Source of the DNA: an uncultured Nitratifractor sp.
Lineage (GTDB): Bacteria > Campylobacterota > Campylobacteria > Campylobacterales > Sulfurovaceae
Length of the DNA: 36,945 nt
Direction of reading: 5' to 3'
NCBI GenBank assembly: GCA_947311565.1
Contig: CAMZLH010000054.1
Span: forward strand, 1 to 36,945
In this document: one piece after another, positions 9,098-18,010 of the stretch
How positions within the stretch are numbered: the stretch's first letter is position 1
How the letters are laid out: each line of letters opens with the position of its first letter
Program-made: the position numbers and the translations under genes
The notes under the pieces: model-generated
The model's database searches: none
Told to the model about the DNA's origin: nothing
The model's input: only the letters and a program-made list of their open reading frames with translations

Positions 9098-12000
9098 CTA
9101 TTTTTTTTTTATTTTTTGAGCATTGACAACTTTTTTTAAACTTAAATAGTCACTATATGCTTTATTTACTACACTATCTATGCTATTTTTATATGGTATG
9201 TGATAATTATAGTTATAGTGACCACTAGAGTATACAAATTTAGTAGAGTCTATAGCGCCCTCTTTTATCTCGAAAAACTCTGGAAATGACTCCTCTTTAC
9301 TCTCTAGAAAAAATATTAAATCTTTTTTACTATTAAAGCTACCACCCCTTACTACAAACTCTTTACCTACTCTCTCTAATCTTTTATATGGTAAATCTTT
9401 AGGCAACTTTTGCATTAACATTTGCGCTTTATGTCTTAACTCTATAGGTGTACTCTCTAAATAGAAACTGCTATTGGTATCGATTACATCTAGATGGACA
9501 CTACTTAATAGTGAGCTATGTTTACTATAGTAATAGTTACCAAATCGTTTATAGAATATAGACTCTAATACTGCGCTATTTGTAGATATATTAAGAGATC
9601 TATTTACTCTGTTGTTATGAGAGTAAACACCGCCATACCAACCTTCTTTACTGCTACAATTAGAGTCTACAACTTCTAAGAGTTTAGCACTATAACTATC
9701 TGTATATCCATATAGAGCATCATATATAAATGCTGCTTTTGTACTAATTAACTTACTCTTAGATACAGACTTCTTCTCTCTATTTAAATCACTCCATTTT
9801 TTACCATTATTATAGATTGTATTCTCTATAAAGTATGGCTTTTTATCTAATGCTTCACTTGTTGATGTCGAGATTTTATGATTAATCGTATATTGCCCTT
9901 TTAGACTTAAATATATATTTGATGAGTAGTGCTTATACTTAATATAGTATGGATGCTCTAACATACTCCAGAGATAGCTTTCACCATTAGTTATCTGATA
10001 CTTATGCCCCATTGGTACCTCATAGTTATTAACAGCTTTATAATCTAAATTTCTCTCATCATAAAGATAGCTATAAGATTTTATATTAAATAGATTTAGT
10101 GCATTAAAAATATAGTACTCTTTTGCTGGATCTTTTATATCTGTAAAACCACCTTTACTCTTTCCATCAAAATATCTATTTTGCATACTTTTTTCTAAAA
10201 CTGCTCTCTTAAAATCCCATTTTGATATAATATCAAATACACTCTCTCTATATTGTGGATATGACTCTTCTAGATGATATAATGCAGTCATAAGTTTTGC
10301 TATAGAGTATAGCTCCCAACCATTACCTGTTGGGCTATCTTTACCTGCACTTGTAACCATTTTACCTGTTAGAGCATTATAATATAGGTTTGGCAACTCA
10401 TTATGGTAAAGTTTCATACTACTTAAAGAGCTCAAAACTTTAGAGATCTTACCGTTAAACTCCTCTTCATCAATTATCTCTAATTTAAAAGCAGATATTG
10501 TAGAGATAATAGCTTTTCCTATATGTGCTGGTTTTATAATTTTATACTTGTTTAGTCCATTAACATAACCTGTCTCTTGATGATAGTTATTTTCAAAATA
10601 TCTCCAAGCTACCTTTGCATTCTCTATATCTTTTGTACTATTAAGCTCTCTTGTCATTAGTGTATCGAATGGCTCTAAAATTGTCATTTGATTATCTGTT
10701 GGCAGACACCTAAAGTTATTTACATTATTTCTATAGTAATCATATGCTCCTCTATTTTCTATCTTATGCAGACTCTGTAAAGAGCCCATTTTAGAGGACA
10801 ACATTGCCTCTAGTATAATAGAGTTAGTATTGAGAGTCATAGCCTTGTTCTGTCCTGGTCTTTTCTCGTAAATACCTGCATAGTAGCCCTTTTTTGGATC
10901 ATAATTATTTTTAACATAATTAAATACTTTATTAGAGTATGGTGTATCAAATAGATATCTCATACCAATTGCAGCTTTAGTACTTACTGTTTTATAGTTA
11001 TCGTAATCTTCACCTTTTTGGTTAATTGTTTTCCAAGCTTCTCCACCTGTATATACAGTATTAAATAAGAAGTATGGTCGAGTATCTATATTATCTTCAG
11101 TAACAGCTGTAAGTTGTCCTGTACGCTCATATCTTCTCTTTTGCACCTCATACATATTTTTAATATATCTACCTGACTCATTATCATCTACTCCATACTC
11201 AAAACCAAGATACCAAAATGGCTCACTCTCGATAAAGTTAGAGAAGAAGGGTCTTGTATCTGTTGGTATCTTCACACCATAAACATCTACCTCTTTTACA
11301 AACTTATATGAGCGCGCCTCACTTGCATTATGGTGCCAAAGTTCATAACCTCTAGCAAGATACTCTTCGTATCCTGTAAGTGCTTCATGTCTAATATGAA
11401 GTTTTCCATTCTCCATTGAACCACCATAGAGATCACCCTCTACACTTAATGCTCTACAGTATCTATATCTAAGTAATAGTTTTTCAATTTGTGGCGCTAA
11501 GGTCTCTTCGCACTGCTCCACCATATTTAGTGACGACAATAACCTTGCTAAGTCTGCAGCTGACCAACCTGTACCATCTTTTTGTACTTTATTAACATAG
11601 TCGGTCATTTTAGCTGAGTTAGTATTATATGTTTTATTTGGTAGTTCGTTATTAAATATTTCCATTTTTTGCATAGTTTTTAAGAAAGTGTTCATCATTT
11701 TCTCATACTTTTCTTGCGTAATAATATTAAACTTTCTAGCTGCATATATTGCATATACTGCATTTGCCCAATCCCAGGTAGCAGCAGATGGATACTTATG
11801 TGCTGCGGCTGTTAAACCTGTTTTTTTATTAAAGTTATTCTCTATATATTTCCATGCAATACGAGCCATCTTTATCTCCTCTTTTGTAGGAGCACACTTT
11901 AACTGACAAGGAGAAGTTAATGGTGTAGGGTATATACACTCACCTGGTTTTATACCAATATCGTTATATAGATCTAAAGAGTCATTACTATCTGTAACAG

Positions 12001-12106
12001 CTATATCTACTCTATTTTTACTATTTAAAGTATATACAATATAGGAGTTAAATAGTAGTATCAATAGTAAAATTACTGCAATAATTAATTTTATATTTTT
12101 TCTCAT
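9098..12106 (-). CDS. Membrane-anchored protein with two DUF3131 domains
   Basis: 1002 residues: an N-terminal signal or anchor helix (about 7-26), a short Cys-containing linker (C57, C67, C71), DUF3131 domain 1 (about 75-445), DUF3131 domain 2 (about 490-880), and a ~120-residue tail ending in a Lys-rich helix. DUF3131 proteins are found beside cellulose-synthase-like glycosyltransferases and are predicted helical, (alpha/alpha)-barrel-like glycan enzymes; the activity is not established. Domain 1 keeps the residues shared with the one-domain paralogue in this operon (W111-D112, GWSAAD with D185, LTAVTED with E337/D338), whereas domain 2 has lost them. The start is firm: AAGGAG six bases before the ATG. 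Its TAG follows directly after ten A, the proposed slippage site into the barrel frame. Confidence 0.82.
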   Translation of the reverse strand: MRKNIKLIIAVILLLILLFNSYIVYTLNSKNRVDIAVTDSNDSLDLYNDIGIKPGECIYPTPLTSPCQLKCAPTKEEIKMARIAWKYIENNFNKKTGLTAAAHKYPSAATWDWANAVYAIYAARKFNIITQEKYEKMMNTFLKTMQKMEIFNNELPNKTYNTNSAKMTDYVNKVQKDGTGWSAADLARLLSSLNMVEQCEETLAPQIEKLLLRYRYCRALSVEGDLYGGSMENGKLHIRHEALTGYEEYLARGYELWHHNASEARSYKFVKEVDVYGVKIPTDTRPFFSNFIESEPFWYLGFEYGVDDNESGRYIKNMYEVQKRRYERTGQLTAVTEDNIDTRPYFLFNTVYTGGEAWKTINQKGEDYDNYKTVSTKAAIGMRYLFDTPYSNKVFNYVKNNYDPKKGYYAGIYEKRPGQNKAMTLNTNSIILEAMLSSKMGSLQSLHKIENRGAYDYYRNNVNNFRCLPTDNQMTILEPFDTLMTRELNSTKDIENAKVAWRYFENNYHQETGYVNGLNKYKIIKPAHIGKAIISTISAFKLEIIDEEEFNGKISKVLSSLSSMKLYHNELPNLYYNALTGKMVTSAGKDSPTGNGWELYSIAKLMTALYHLEESYPQYRESVFDIISKWDFKRAVLEKSMQNRYFDGKSKGGFTDIKDPAKEYYIFNALNLFNIKSYSYLYDERNLDYKAVNNYEVPMGHKYQITNGESYLWSMLEHPYYIKYKHYSSNIYLSLKGQYTINHKISTSTSEALDKKPYFIENTIYNNGKKWSDLNREKKSVSKSKLISTKAAFIYDALYGYTDSYSAKLLEVVDSNCSSKEGWYGGVYSHNNRVNRSLNISTNSAVLESIFYKRFGNYYYSKHSSLLSSVHLDVIDTNSSFYLESTPIELRHKAQMLMQKLPKDLPYKRLERVGKEFVVRGGSFNSKKDLIFFLESKEESFPEFFEIKEGAIDSTKFVYSSGHYNYNYHIPYKNSIDSVVNKAYSDYLSLKKVVNAQKIKKK
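9101..9110 (-). other. A10 homopolymer: proposed -1 slippage site
   Basis: On the coding strand the DUF3131 frame ends AAA-ATA-AAA-AAA-AAA-TAG, with ten consecutive A before TAG. Slipping back one base reads ATA-GCC and enters the barrel frame, which is open to 7863. The junction then reads as one Lys/Leu-rich helix. Real slippage, a strain mutation or a homopolymer sequencing error could each explain it. Confidence 0.55.
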
Positions 12107-12147
12107 ATTTAACTCCTTTCATTTTTATCACACATTATATCTTAATT

Positions 12148-13698
12148 TTACTTCGATTTATCGGTAAATAAACTAATATTAGACATAATTTTACTATTTA
12201 TTTTTTTATAACTTGGTATTAAGTTACAACTAGTAGCACTAATTGGGTGCGAAGCACCTTTTATAAATATAGTTGTGATCTTATTTTTACTTTTAACTGT
12301 TTCTAAATCTAACTTTTTTAAATTATCAAATGTTACTAAAGTATCATCTATACTATGAATCGCTAATATTGGTATGTTAAAATTATCTAAGTGATCTATT
12401 GGCGAGTATTTATGTAACCATTCTAATCTCTTTTTGTCATCATTAACTCCAGACAACTTTATCTGCTTATTTTCTGGGTATAGAGTTAAGTCACTACTCA
12501 TGCTATTTAAGAGAACCAATTTAATACCCTTAGATATACTTTTATCCATTTTAGATATAGCCATAAATAGTAACTGTGCTCCTGCAGAATCACCCATAAC
12601 AACAGTTTTTTGTGAGTTAGCTCTATACTTAGATGCATTATTAATTAAATATTCAATTACCCTCTTAACATCATCTATCTGTTTAGATATATGCATATCT
12701 TTTGAACCTAATAGTCTATAGTTAACTACTGCTGCACTAAAGCCAATATCTGCATAATATTTGGCATAGCCTCTAAATTGAGACTTATCTCCACCACTCC
12801 AGCCTCCTCCATGAACATATATAAAGAGACTATTGTTGTTAGACTCCTTTTTATAGTATATATCAAACTTTTGCAGTTCACCCTCTGCATATGGCTGATC
12901 AAGCTCTTTAGAGAGCTTATTTGTAGGTCGATATAGTATCTTACCAAGATGTAGACGAATTTGTGGATAGTAACTACCTAATGTAGATTTGACTACTCTT
13001 TTACTCTGAAGATTAGATATTACAGATTTTAAATATCGATTAATCTCCAGCTCTATCTTCTGTTTATCTATAGCAAAATAGTAGTTGTAATTAAGTGAAA
13101 GGGGTAGAGATATTTTATCTATATCATCTCTTCTATCTTTATTGGATTTGGTATCAATATATAGAGTATTAGGAAAGTACCAGTCTCTTTGAATAGCAGG
13201 ATCAAGTGCATTAGATATCTCATATAGTGAAGTATCTAATTTTAACTCTTTGTAGTAGCCATCTATCGCATTACAATACTCTAAAACTCTTCTTTCTTTT
13301 CGACTTTTACTAAAGCAATTTTTATATATATTTAGAGGAGTATTCTCTAATATAAATGCCTCTACACTCTTTTGATAATCTCTACTAAGATTATGATAAG
13401 CAACAGCAGCTAAAGCAGCATTAATCCCCTTTGCATATATAATTAAATTTGGATACTCTTTACCCTCATCATTAGTTATTTTTTTAATACTATCTTGTAT
13501 AGTAAAAACTCTCTCTTCTATTGTGATCTTACTATTAAATGTTACTGTTGTGATATCTATATTTTTATCTATATCTACACCATTACAACTATTAACCTTA
13601 TAGTACTCACTATCTTCTATGCATAGCATTTTAGTAGTTGCAGAAAACAGTAAAATAGATGTAGATATAGCTACAGATACAACTCTAAAAAGATTCAA
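12148..13698 (-). CDS. Secreted alpha/beta-hydrolase esterase (HSL/BD-FAE-like)
   Basis: 516 residues with a signal peptide (about 1-25). The C-terminal half is a complete esterase of the hormone-sensitive-lipase type: oxyanion motif HGGGWSGGDKSQ, nucleophile elbow GDSAGAQL, Asp in HSIDDTLVTF, His in GASHPIS. The N-terminal half (about 45-210) seems hydrolase-like but degenerate: LIIYAKGINAALAAVAYHN looks like an elbow with Asn in place of Ser. The gene sits between the OpgC-like acyltransferase (11-base gap) and the DUF3131 gene (41-base gap). I infer that it removes ester substituents from the operon's polysaccharide; a peptide or lipid ester substrate is possible. The family is confident, the substrate is not. 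Confidence 0.8.
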   Translation of the reverse strand: MNLFRVVSVAISTSILLFSATTKMLCIEDSEYYKVNSCNGVDIDKNIDITTVTFNSKITIEERVFTIQDSIKKITNDEGKEYPNLIIYAKGINAALAAVAYHNLSRDYQKSVEAFILENTPLNIYKNCFSKSRKERRVLEYCNAIDGYYKELKLDTSLYEISNALDPAIQRDWYFPNTLYIDTKSNKDRRDDIDKISLPLSLNYNYYFAIDKQKIELEINRYLKSVISNLQSKRVVKSTLGSYYPQIRLHLGKILYRPTNKLSKELDQPYAEGELQKFDIYYKKESNNNSLFIYVHGGGWSGGDKSQFRGYAKYYADIGFSAAVVNYRLLGSKDMHISKQIDDVKRVIEYLINNASKYRANSQKTVVMGDSAGAQLLFMAISKMDKSISKGIKLVLLNSMSSDLTLYPENKQIKLSGVNDDKKRLEWLHKYSPIDHLDNFNIPILAIHSIDDTLVTFDNLKKLDLETVKSKNKITTIFIKGASHPISATSCNLIPSYKKINSKIMSNISLFTDKSK

Positions 13699-13709
13699 AT
13701 AACGATCTC

Positions 13710-14924
13710 CTATCTAGGTATTACATTATATAGAACTTTATTCTTAACCATAATCCACATAAATGCAAATACTAATGTATGGCCTAAAGTATTAATCCAA
13801 AAATTATCTTGATGGAAAATAGCAATATTTGCAATAACTATACATGCATAGACATGCAAAATAAATACATATAAAGATGCCTGACCTATCGGAATAAAAA
13901 ACCATCCAAACAACTTATTAATAGGTTTCCATAAATATGAGAGCATTGCATAAGAGACAATAAGTACGACAAAATCATTTATGAGTCTACCTATACCTAA
14001 TGTATTCTTTGGAAAAAACATATGGTAGTAGTGCCTAAATGTCTCAGGTGATATATAGTGTAATTTCAAATAATCTGGTATATCTTTTAATGGATTATTA
14101 TAGGTAAAAAATAGAAATAGAAAAAATAGTAACAGAATAAATGAGAAGACTATTCCACCTAATTTAGTATGAAAAAAGTTCCAAATTTCGTCTCTATAGT
14201 AGCCTATACTTAAACCGTGTATAAATAGTATTTGCCAAGTTAAAAGTGGAAAAGCATATTCAAATTGTGCTCCAGTAGGTCGAACATGAAATCCATTATT
14301 TGCAAAATATATAATCCAACTGAGTGCAAGTACTACCTTCACTTTATCTTTGCTAAGTAACCACAAAACAAATGGAGACAACATAAGTAAAAAAACATAT
14401 AGTCCTAGTATCTGAAACTGATGTGGTCCATACTGTAACATAAGATATTTAGCTATAATCTTATTGTAGTGTGTTGCAAATTGCTCCATATTTGGATATA
14501 AATTATAAACTTTACCACTATATGTAGTAAATGTCATAGCAGCATGTGCATCTATGTATGGTATTAAATCTATTAATAATACAGATAAAATAACAAATAA
14601 AGATGTGCGATATAGTAAGAAAGAGCGATTATACTGCTTATTAATTGTAGATGCCAAACCATCATGCGCCATGCGCATTCTAGATAACATTCCAAGTATT
14701 AATCCAGATAATAAAACAAAACCTTCTGCACCAGTTACAACACCAAATCTCTCCCAAGCTATATAGTCATATGCAGATATTATATCAATATGTACAGCTA
14801 TGAGTATTAGCATTACCATACCACGAATAAAATCTACTCTTAAATCTCTCTTTCCACCACCTTCTTGATAGTGCCACTGATTCATAAAATTTAACATTAT
14901 TGCAGCTTTAGGCTCTTTTTCCAT
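13710..14924 (-). CDS. OpgC-like membrane acyltransferase
   Basis: 404 residues, polytopic (about ten membrane helices), matching the OpgC family that transfers succinyl groups to periplasmic glucans in proteobacteria. Typical features are the N-terminal RDLRVDFIRG before TM1, the His in IAVHIDII, then AEGFVLLSGLILG and a run of hydrophobic helices to the C terminus. The acyl donor and acceptor are inferred from the family: an O-linked acyl group, probably succinyl, on the glycan made by the neighbouring synthase. It lies 14 bases after the one-domain DUF3131 gene and 11 bases before the esterase, so it is an operon member. Length is normal. Confidence 0.83.
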   Translation of the reverse strand: MEKEPKAAIMLNFMNQWHYQEGGGKRDLRVDFIRGMVMLILIAVHIDIISAYDYIAWERFGVVTGAEGFVLLSGLILGMLSRMRMAHDGLASTINKQYNRSFLLYRTSLFVILSVLLIDLIPYIDAHAAMTFTTYSGKVYNLYPNMEQFATHYNKIIAKYLMLQYGPHQFQILGLYVFLLMLSPFVLWLLSKDKVKVVLALSWIIYFANNGFHVRPTGAQFEYAFPLLTWQILFIHGLSIGYYRDEIWNFFHTKLGGIVFSFILLLFFLFLFFTYNNPLKDIPDYLKLHYISPETFRHYYHMFFPKNTLGIGRLINDFVVLIVSYAMLSYLWKPINKLFGWFFIPIGQASLYVFILHVYACIVIANIAIFHQDNFWINTLGHTLVFAFMWIMVKNKVLYNVIPR

Positions 14925-14938
14925 ACTTATATCCCCCT

Positions 14939-16252
14939 CTACTTACTAGGTATCATTTTAACTAATGGACCATGCTCTTTATACATAAGAGACTCTAATA
15001 TAATGGCATTTGTATTACAAGTTAAAGATTTATTAAGCTTTTCATCCTTTTCATATATACCTGTGTACCAACCTCTAGGACTCTTTAAGCTATTAACTTT
15101 TTTAATCAATTTCTTTGTGTACTCTGTATGATATAAAGCATCCATAGCAAATGAAGCTTTTGTACTTAGCTGCTTCATATCATTATGTACTTTACCATTA
15201 TCATCAATCGCTACCCACTCTTTTCTATTAACATATATACAGTTATAGATAAAGTATGGTGCTTTATCTAAGTGGTCTTCTGTTACTGCTGTAAGAGTGC
15301 CTGTCTCTTTATATCTTGCCTCTTGTGCCGCATATAGTCTATATGAGAACTCTTTAGAAAAGTAATCCCAACCAAACTCTAAACCATCTAACATATATGG
15401 TTCCATAAGAACATAGTTATTCGCAGTAGAGTGTTTTTTATCTCTTCTATCGTAAGGTATAGAGTAACCCTCTATATCTGTAAACTCTAAAAATTTATCA
15501 TATCTTAGAGCATTAGTAATATCAACCCCAAAACTAGCAAACATTTTAGAGGTGTACTGCTCGTAACCTAAACGACCCTCTTGTAGCAAAGACTCTTTAC
15601 CATTTTTAACTATAGCACCAAATAGAGCACCCTCTTTAGTCATATCTTTTATACTCCATCTTCTAAGAATAGAGTCTATTTTATTACTAAATTTAGGTTC
15701 ATTGTATTGTAAATAAGCTAAAGGAATTAACAATCTACCAATATCTATTGCCGACCAGCCGATACCTTTTTTTGTTGCTTTATTTTCGTAGTTGCTCATC
15801 TCTAATGTCTGAGTATTATATACCTTATTTGGAAGAGCACCTCTATATAATTTAATTTTAGAAAATGTATCTAAAATTTTGTTCATTCTATCTTCATAGA
15901 CATTTTCTTCTATAATATGAAGATTTTTTGCAGAAATTAGTGCCATCATATAGTTTCCACTATCCCAAAGTGTTGTAGATGGAAAGTTATCAACAGAGTT
16001 AACTAATCCAGTACTTTCTTGGTAGTTATTTTCAAAATAGCTCCATGCAACTTTAGCAGCATCGAGTTCTTCTTTATTAAGTTTTCTTACTGTTATATTT
16101 AGTTCTGGTGCTACTTTATCTTTAATTACAACCACTCCTAATCCTTGTCTTTTCATATCTATTCCATTTAAAAAATATATCACAACCGAACCAAAAATAA
16201 GTGCTAATAAAAAGACAATATGGTGTCTTGCTCTTTGTAAACTTTTATTCAT
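14939..16252 (-). CDS. Membrane-anchored one-domain DUF3131 protein
   Basis: 437 residues: one N-terminal anchor helix (about 11-29), a linker, then one DUF3131 domain (about 60-432). It aligns well with domain 1 of the larger paralogue: LWDSGN (D97), ALPNKVYNTQTLEMSNY, GWSAIDIGRLL (D170), GYEQY, LTAVTEDHLDKAPYF (E325, D326), STKASFAMDALY, GWYTGIYEK and CNTNAIILESLM. The repeated Asp/Glu residues and aromatic positions suggest a glycan-binding or glycan-cleaving periplasmic enzyme, but no activity is established for the family as far as I know. It starts 3 bases after the glycosyltransferase stop, which suggests that it works with the synthase. Confidence 0.83.
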   Translation of the reverse strand: MNKSLQRARHHIVFLLALIFGSVVIYFLNGIDMKRQGLGVVVIKDKVAPELNITVRKLNKEELDAAKVAWSYFENNYQESTGLVNSVDNFPSTTLWDSGNYMMALISAKNLHIIEENVYEDRMNKILDTFSKIKLYRGALPNKVYNTQTLEMSNYENKATKKGIGWSAIDIGRLLIPLAYLQYNEPKFSNKIDSILRRWSIKDMTKEGALFGAIVKNGKESLLQEGRLGYEQYTSKMFASFGVDITNALRYDKFLEFTDIEGYSIPYDRRDKKHSTANNYVLMEPYMLDGLEFGWDYFSKEFSYRLYAAQEARYKETGTLTAVTEDHLDKAPYFIYNCIYVNRKEWVAIDDNGKVHNDMKQLSTKASFAMDALYHTEYTKKLIKKVNSLKSPRGWYTGIYEKDEKLNKSLTCNTNAIILESLMYKEHGPLVKMIPSK

Positions 16253-16255
16253 CTA

Positions 16256-18010
16256 TTATCCTTCAAATTTATATAGGGCTGCTTGTACAATAGCCCAAAG
16301 TGATGTAATGTTAAAAAATGACCACATTAAATTAACTACATATCCTGCTAAATATACTCTATCGCCTATAATATATAGAGTTGCCGAGTATACTATTGCA
16401 ACTAAATAGAGTGCTATAATTGCCAACTGTATGCGAACTAATGGTAAAAAATTACCAGATTTAGCAGTTTTAGCAGTAACTACAAACCGTATAGGTTTGC
16501 GTCTTGCAACATCCCAAAAAGCTCTTAATACTATAGGAAATATTGCAATAAAAAATTGACCACCTCTGTTGGAGTTAATACCCCATGTTGCTATCATTAA
16601 AGCTAGTTGATTAAAAAATAAAAATGGTATTAAGTGTATAAAAAAATCCATTGAATAGCTTTGCACTGGTGCAATATTTGTAAACATATAGATAATTGGA
16701 GATGCTAAAAGAATCATAAGCCAAATTGCACCTGTATATGACCAAAATGTACTAAAATACATCAATTTTTGCCCAAGAGAGAGTCCAGATTTAAAGAACT
16801 GACCAAACTCTTTTGTAACTAAATCTATAGTACCGCCCGCATATCTAAACCTCTGTGCACTCCAAGTAATTAGATCTAAAGGAGATAACATTTTAGACTC
16901 AACATCTGGGTGTAGTACAGATTTATACTTCTTTTGCTTATGTGCATGTACAAGCAAAGATGTATAGATATCTTCAGAGGTATGGTAAGAGATATACTCT
17001 ACATCTATCTTCTCAATAGCACTCTTTTTATCTTTTGCTTCGATAACCCTATTTGCCCATCTAGTTATAGCAACACGACGCAGTGCGCTTGCTCTATGAA
17101 TAGATGTAGCACCACAACAAAAAGATGCATTGTAGTTATTTCTTCTTCTTTGTATTACATCAAAAAAAACGGCAGGGTCATTTGCAAATACATCTTCACC
17201 TACTTTTATTTTTCCCATTACCTTTTGTGTTGCTCTAGCTATATATTTACCAACAACTCCATATCTACGACTCCAATGATTATCTAAGCTCTCACCGGTA
17301 GTCAAGTCACAAAACCACTGAGGTGTTTGTACCCAAGCAACAGCATCATCTTTAAAGTAGCCTAGTGTATTTAGCAATATATTAGGGAATAGTCTAGTAT
17401 CAGAGTCTATTATAACAATAAAATCACCTAGTGTTTGATCCATGGCATATGTAATTGCACCAGCTTTTCTACCTTTGGTACTATCTCTTAAAATTTGAGG
17501 TACTCCCTCCTCTTGTGCCATTTTTGTCATATCATCACTATTACTATCATCAAGTAGATATAAGTTTACACTCCAAGTGGGTAACTTTTTAACTGATTTT
17601 GCCGCCTTTATTGTCTCTCTTACTAAAGATGGATCTTCATTAAATACAGGTATATAGATATCTATCTTAAGAGGATTATCTTTATACTCTGATTTTAGAC
17701 TCTTCTCTACAATTTCATCTTTTGTTGTAGGTGGAGTCTTCTTAGGTGTATCGTTAGTTTTCCAAAAATTGATAACTACTAAGATAGTACCTATAAACAT
17801 CATACTTTCAGCAAATGCTAGTGGTATTGCAAACCACAAGGCATCTGTATTTAAGGACTCTGTCCATCTATATTTTAGATACCAAATACCTAGCATCAAA
17901 GCAATAACTGCAAAAAACTGAAATAGCAGTTGCATCACTATTGATTGCTTCTGTGGTGGCTCTGGTACTCTCTTATCAAACCTATCTTCTAAAAAATAGA
18001 GTTCATCCAT
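16256..18010 (-). CDS. Processive family 2 glycosyltransferase (BcsA/MdoH-like)
   Basis: 584 residues with two N-terminal membrane helices (about 25-47 and 59-82), a cytoplasmic GT-A domain and several C-terminal membrane helices (about 415-445, 455-478, 485-500, 525-580). Catalytic motifs are present: DD (154-155), DSD (202-204, metal binding), QTPQWF, TSED (344-347, general base) and QRFRY (386-390, where most synthases have QxxRW). FVVTAK at 509-514 matches the BcsA gating-loop pattern FxVTxK. The protein ends at the last membrane helix, so there is no PilZ domain and no direct c-di-GMP switch. It should polymerise a nucleotide-activated hexose and push the chain across the inner membrane. 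The product is probably a beta-glucan, given MdoH/OpgC likeness, but linkage is unknown. Confidence 0.86.
   Translation of the reverse strand: MDELYFLEDRFDKRVPEPPQKQSIVMQLLFQFFAVIALMLGIWYLKYRWTESLNTDALWFAIPLAFAESMMFIGTILVVINFWKTNDTPKKTPPTTKDEIVEKSLKSEYKDNPLKIDIYIPVFNEDPSLVRETIKAAKSVKKLPTWSVNLYLLDDSNSDDMTKMAQEEGVPQILRDSTKGRKAGAITYAMDQTLGDFIVIIDSDTRLFPNILLNTLGYFKDDAVAWVQTPQWFCDLTTGESLDNHWSRRYGVVGKYIARATQKVMGKIKVGEDVFANDPAVFFDVIQRRRNNYNASFCCGATSIHRASALRRVAITRWANRVIEAKDKKSAIEKIDVEYISYHTSEDIYTSLLVHAHKQKKYKSVLHPDVESKMLSPLDLITWSAQRFRYAGGTIDLVTKEFGQFFKSGLSLGQKLMYFSTFWSYTGAIWLMILLASPIIYMFTNIAPVQSYSMDFFIHLIPFLFFNQLALMIATWGINSNRGGQFFIAIFPIVLRAFWDVARRKPIRFVVTAKTAKSGNFLPLVRIQLAIIALYLVAIVYSATLYIIGDRVYLAGYVVNLMWSFFNITSLWAIVQAALYKFEG

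Noticed and set aside
16934-17287. 117-codon plus-strand frame rich in Cys, Tyr and Ser
   Set aside because: Antisense shadow of the glycosyltransferase catalytic domain; composition reflects the reverse of its codons.
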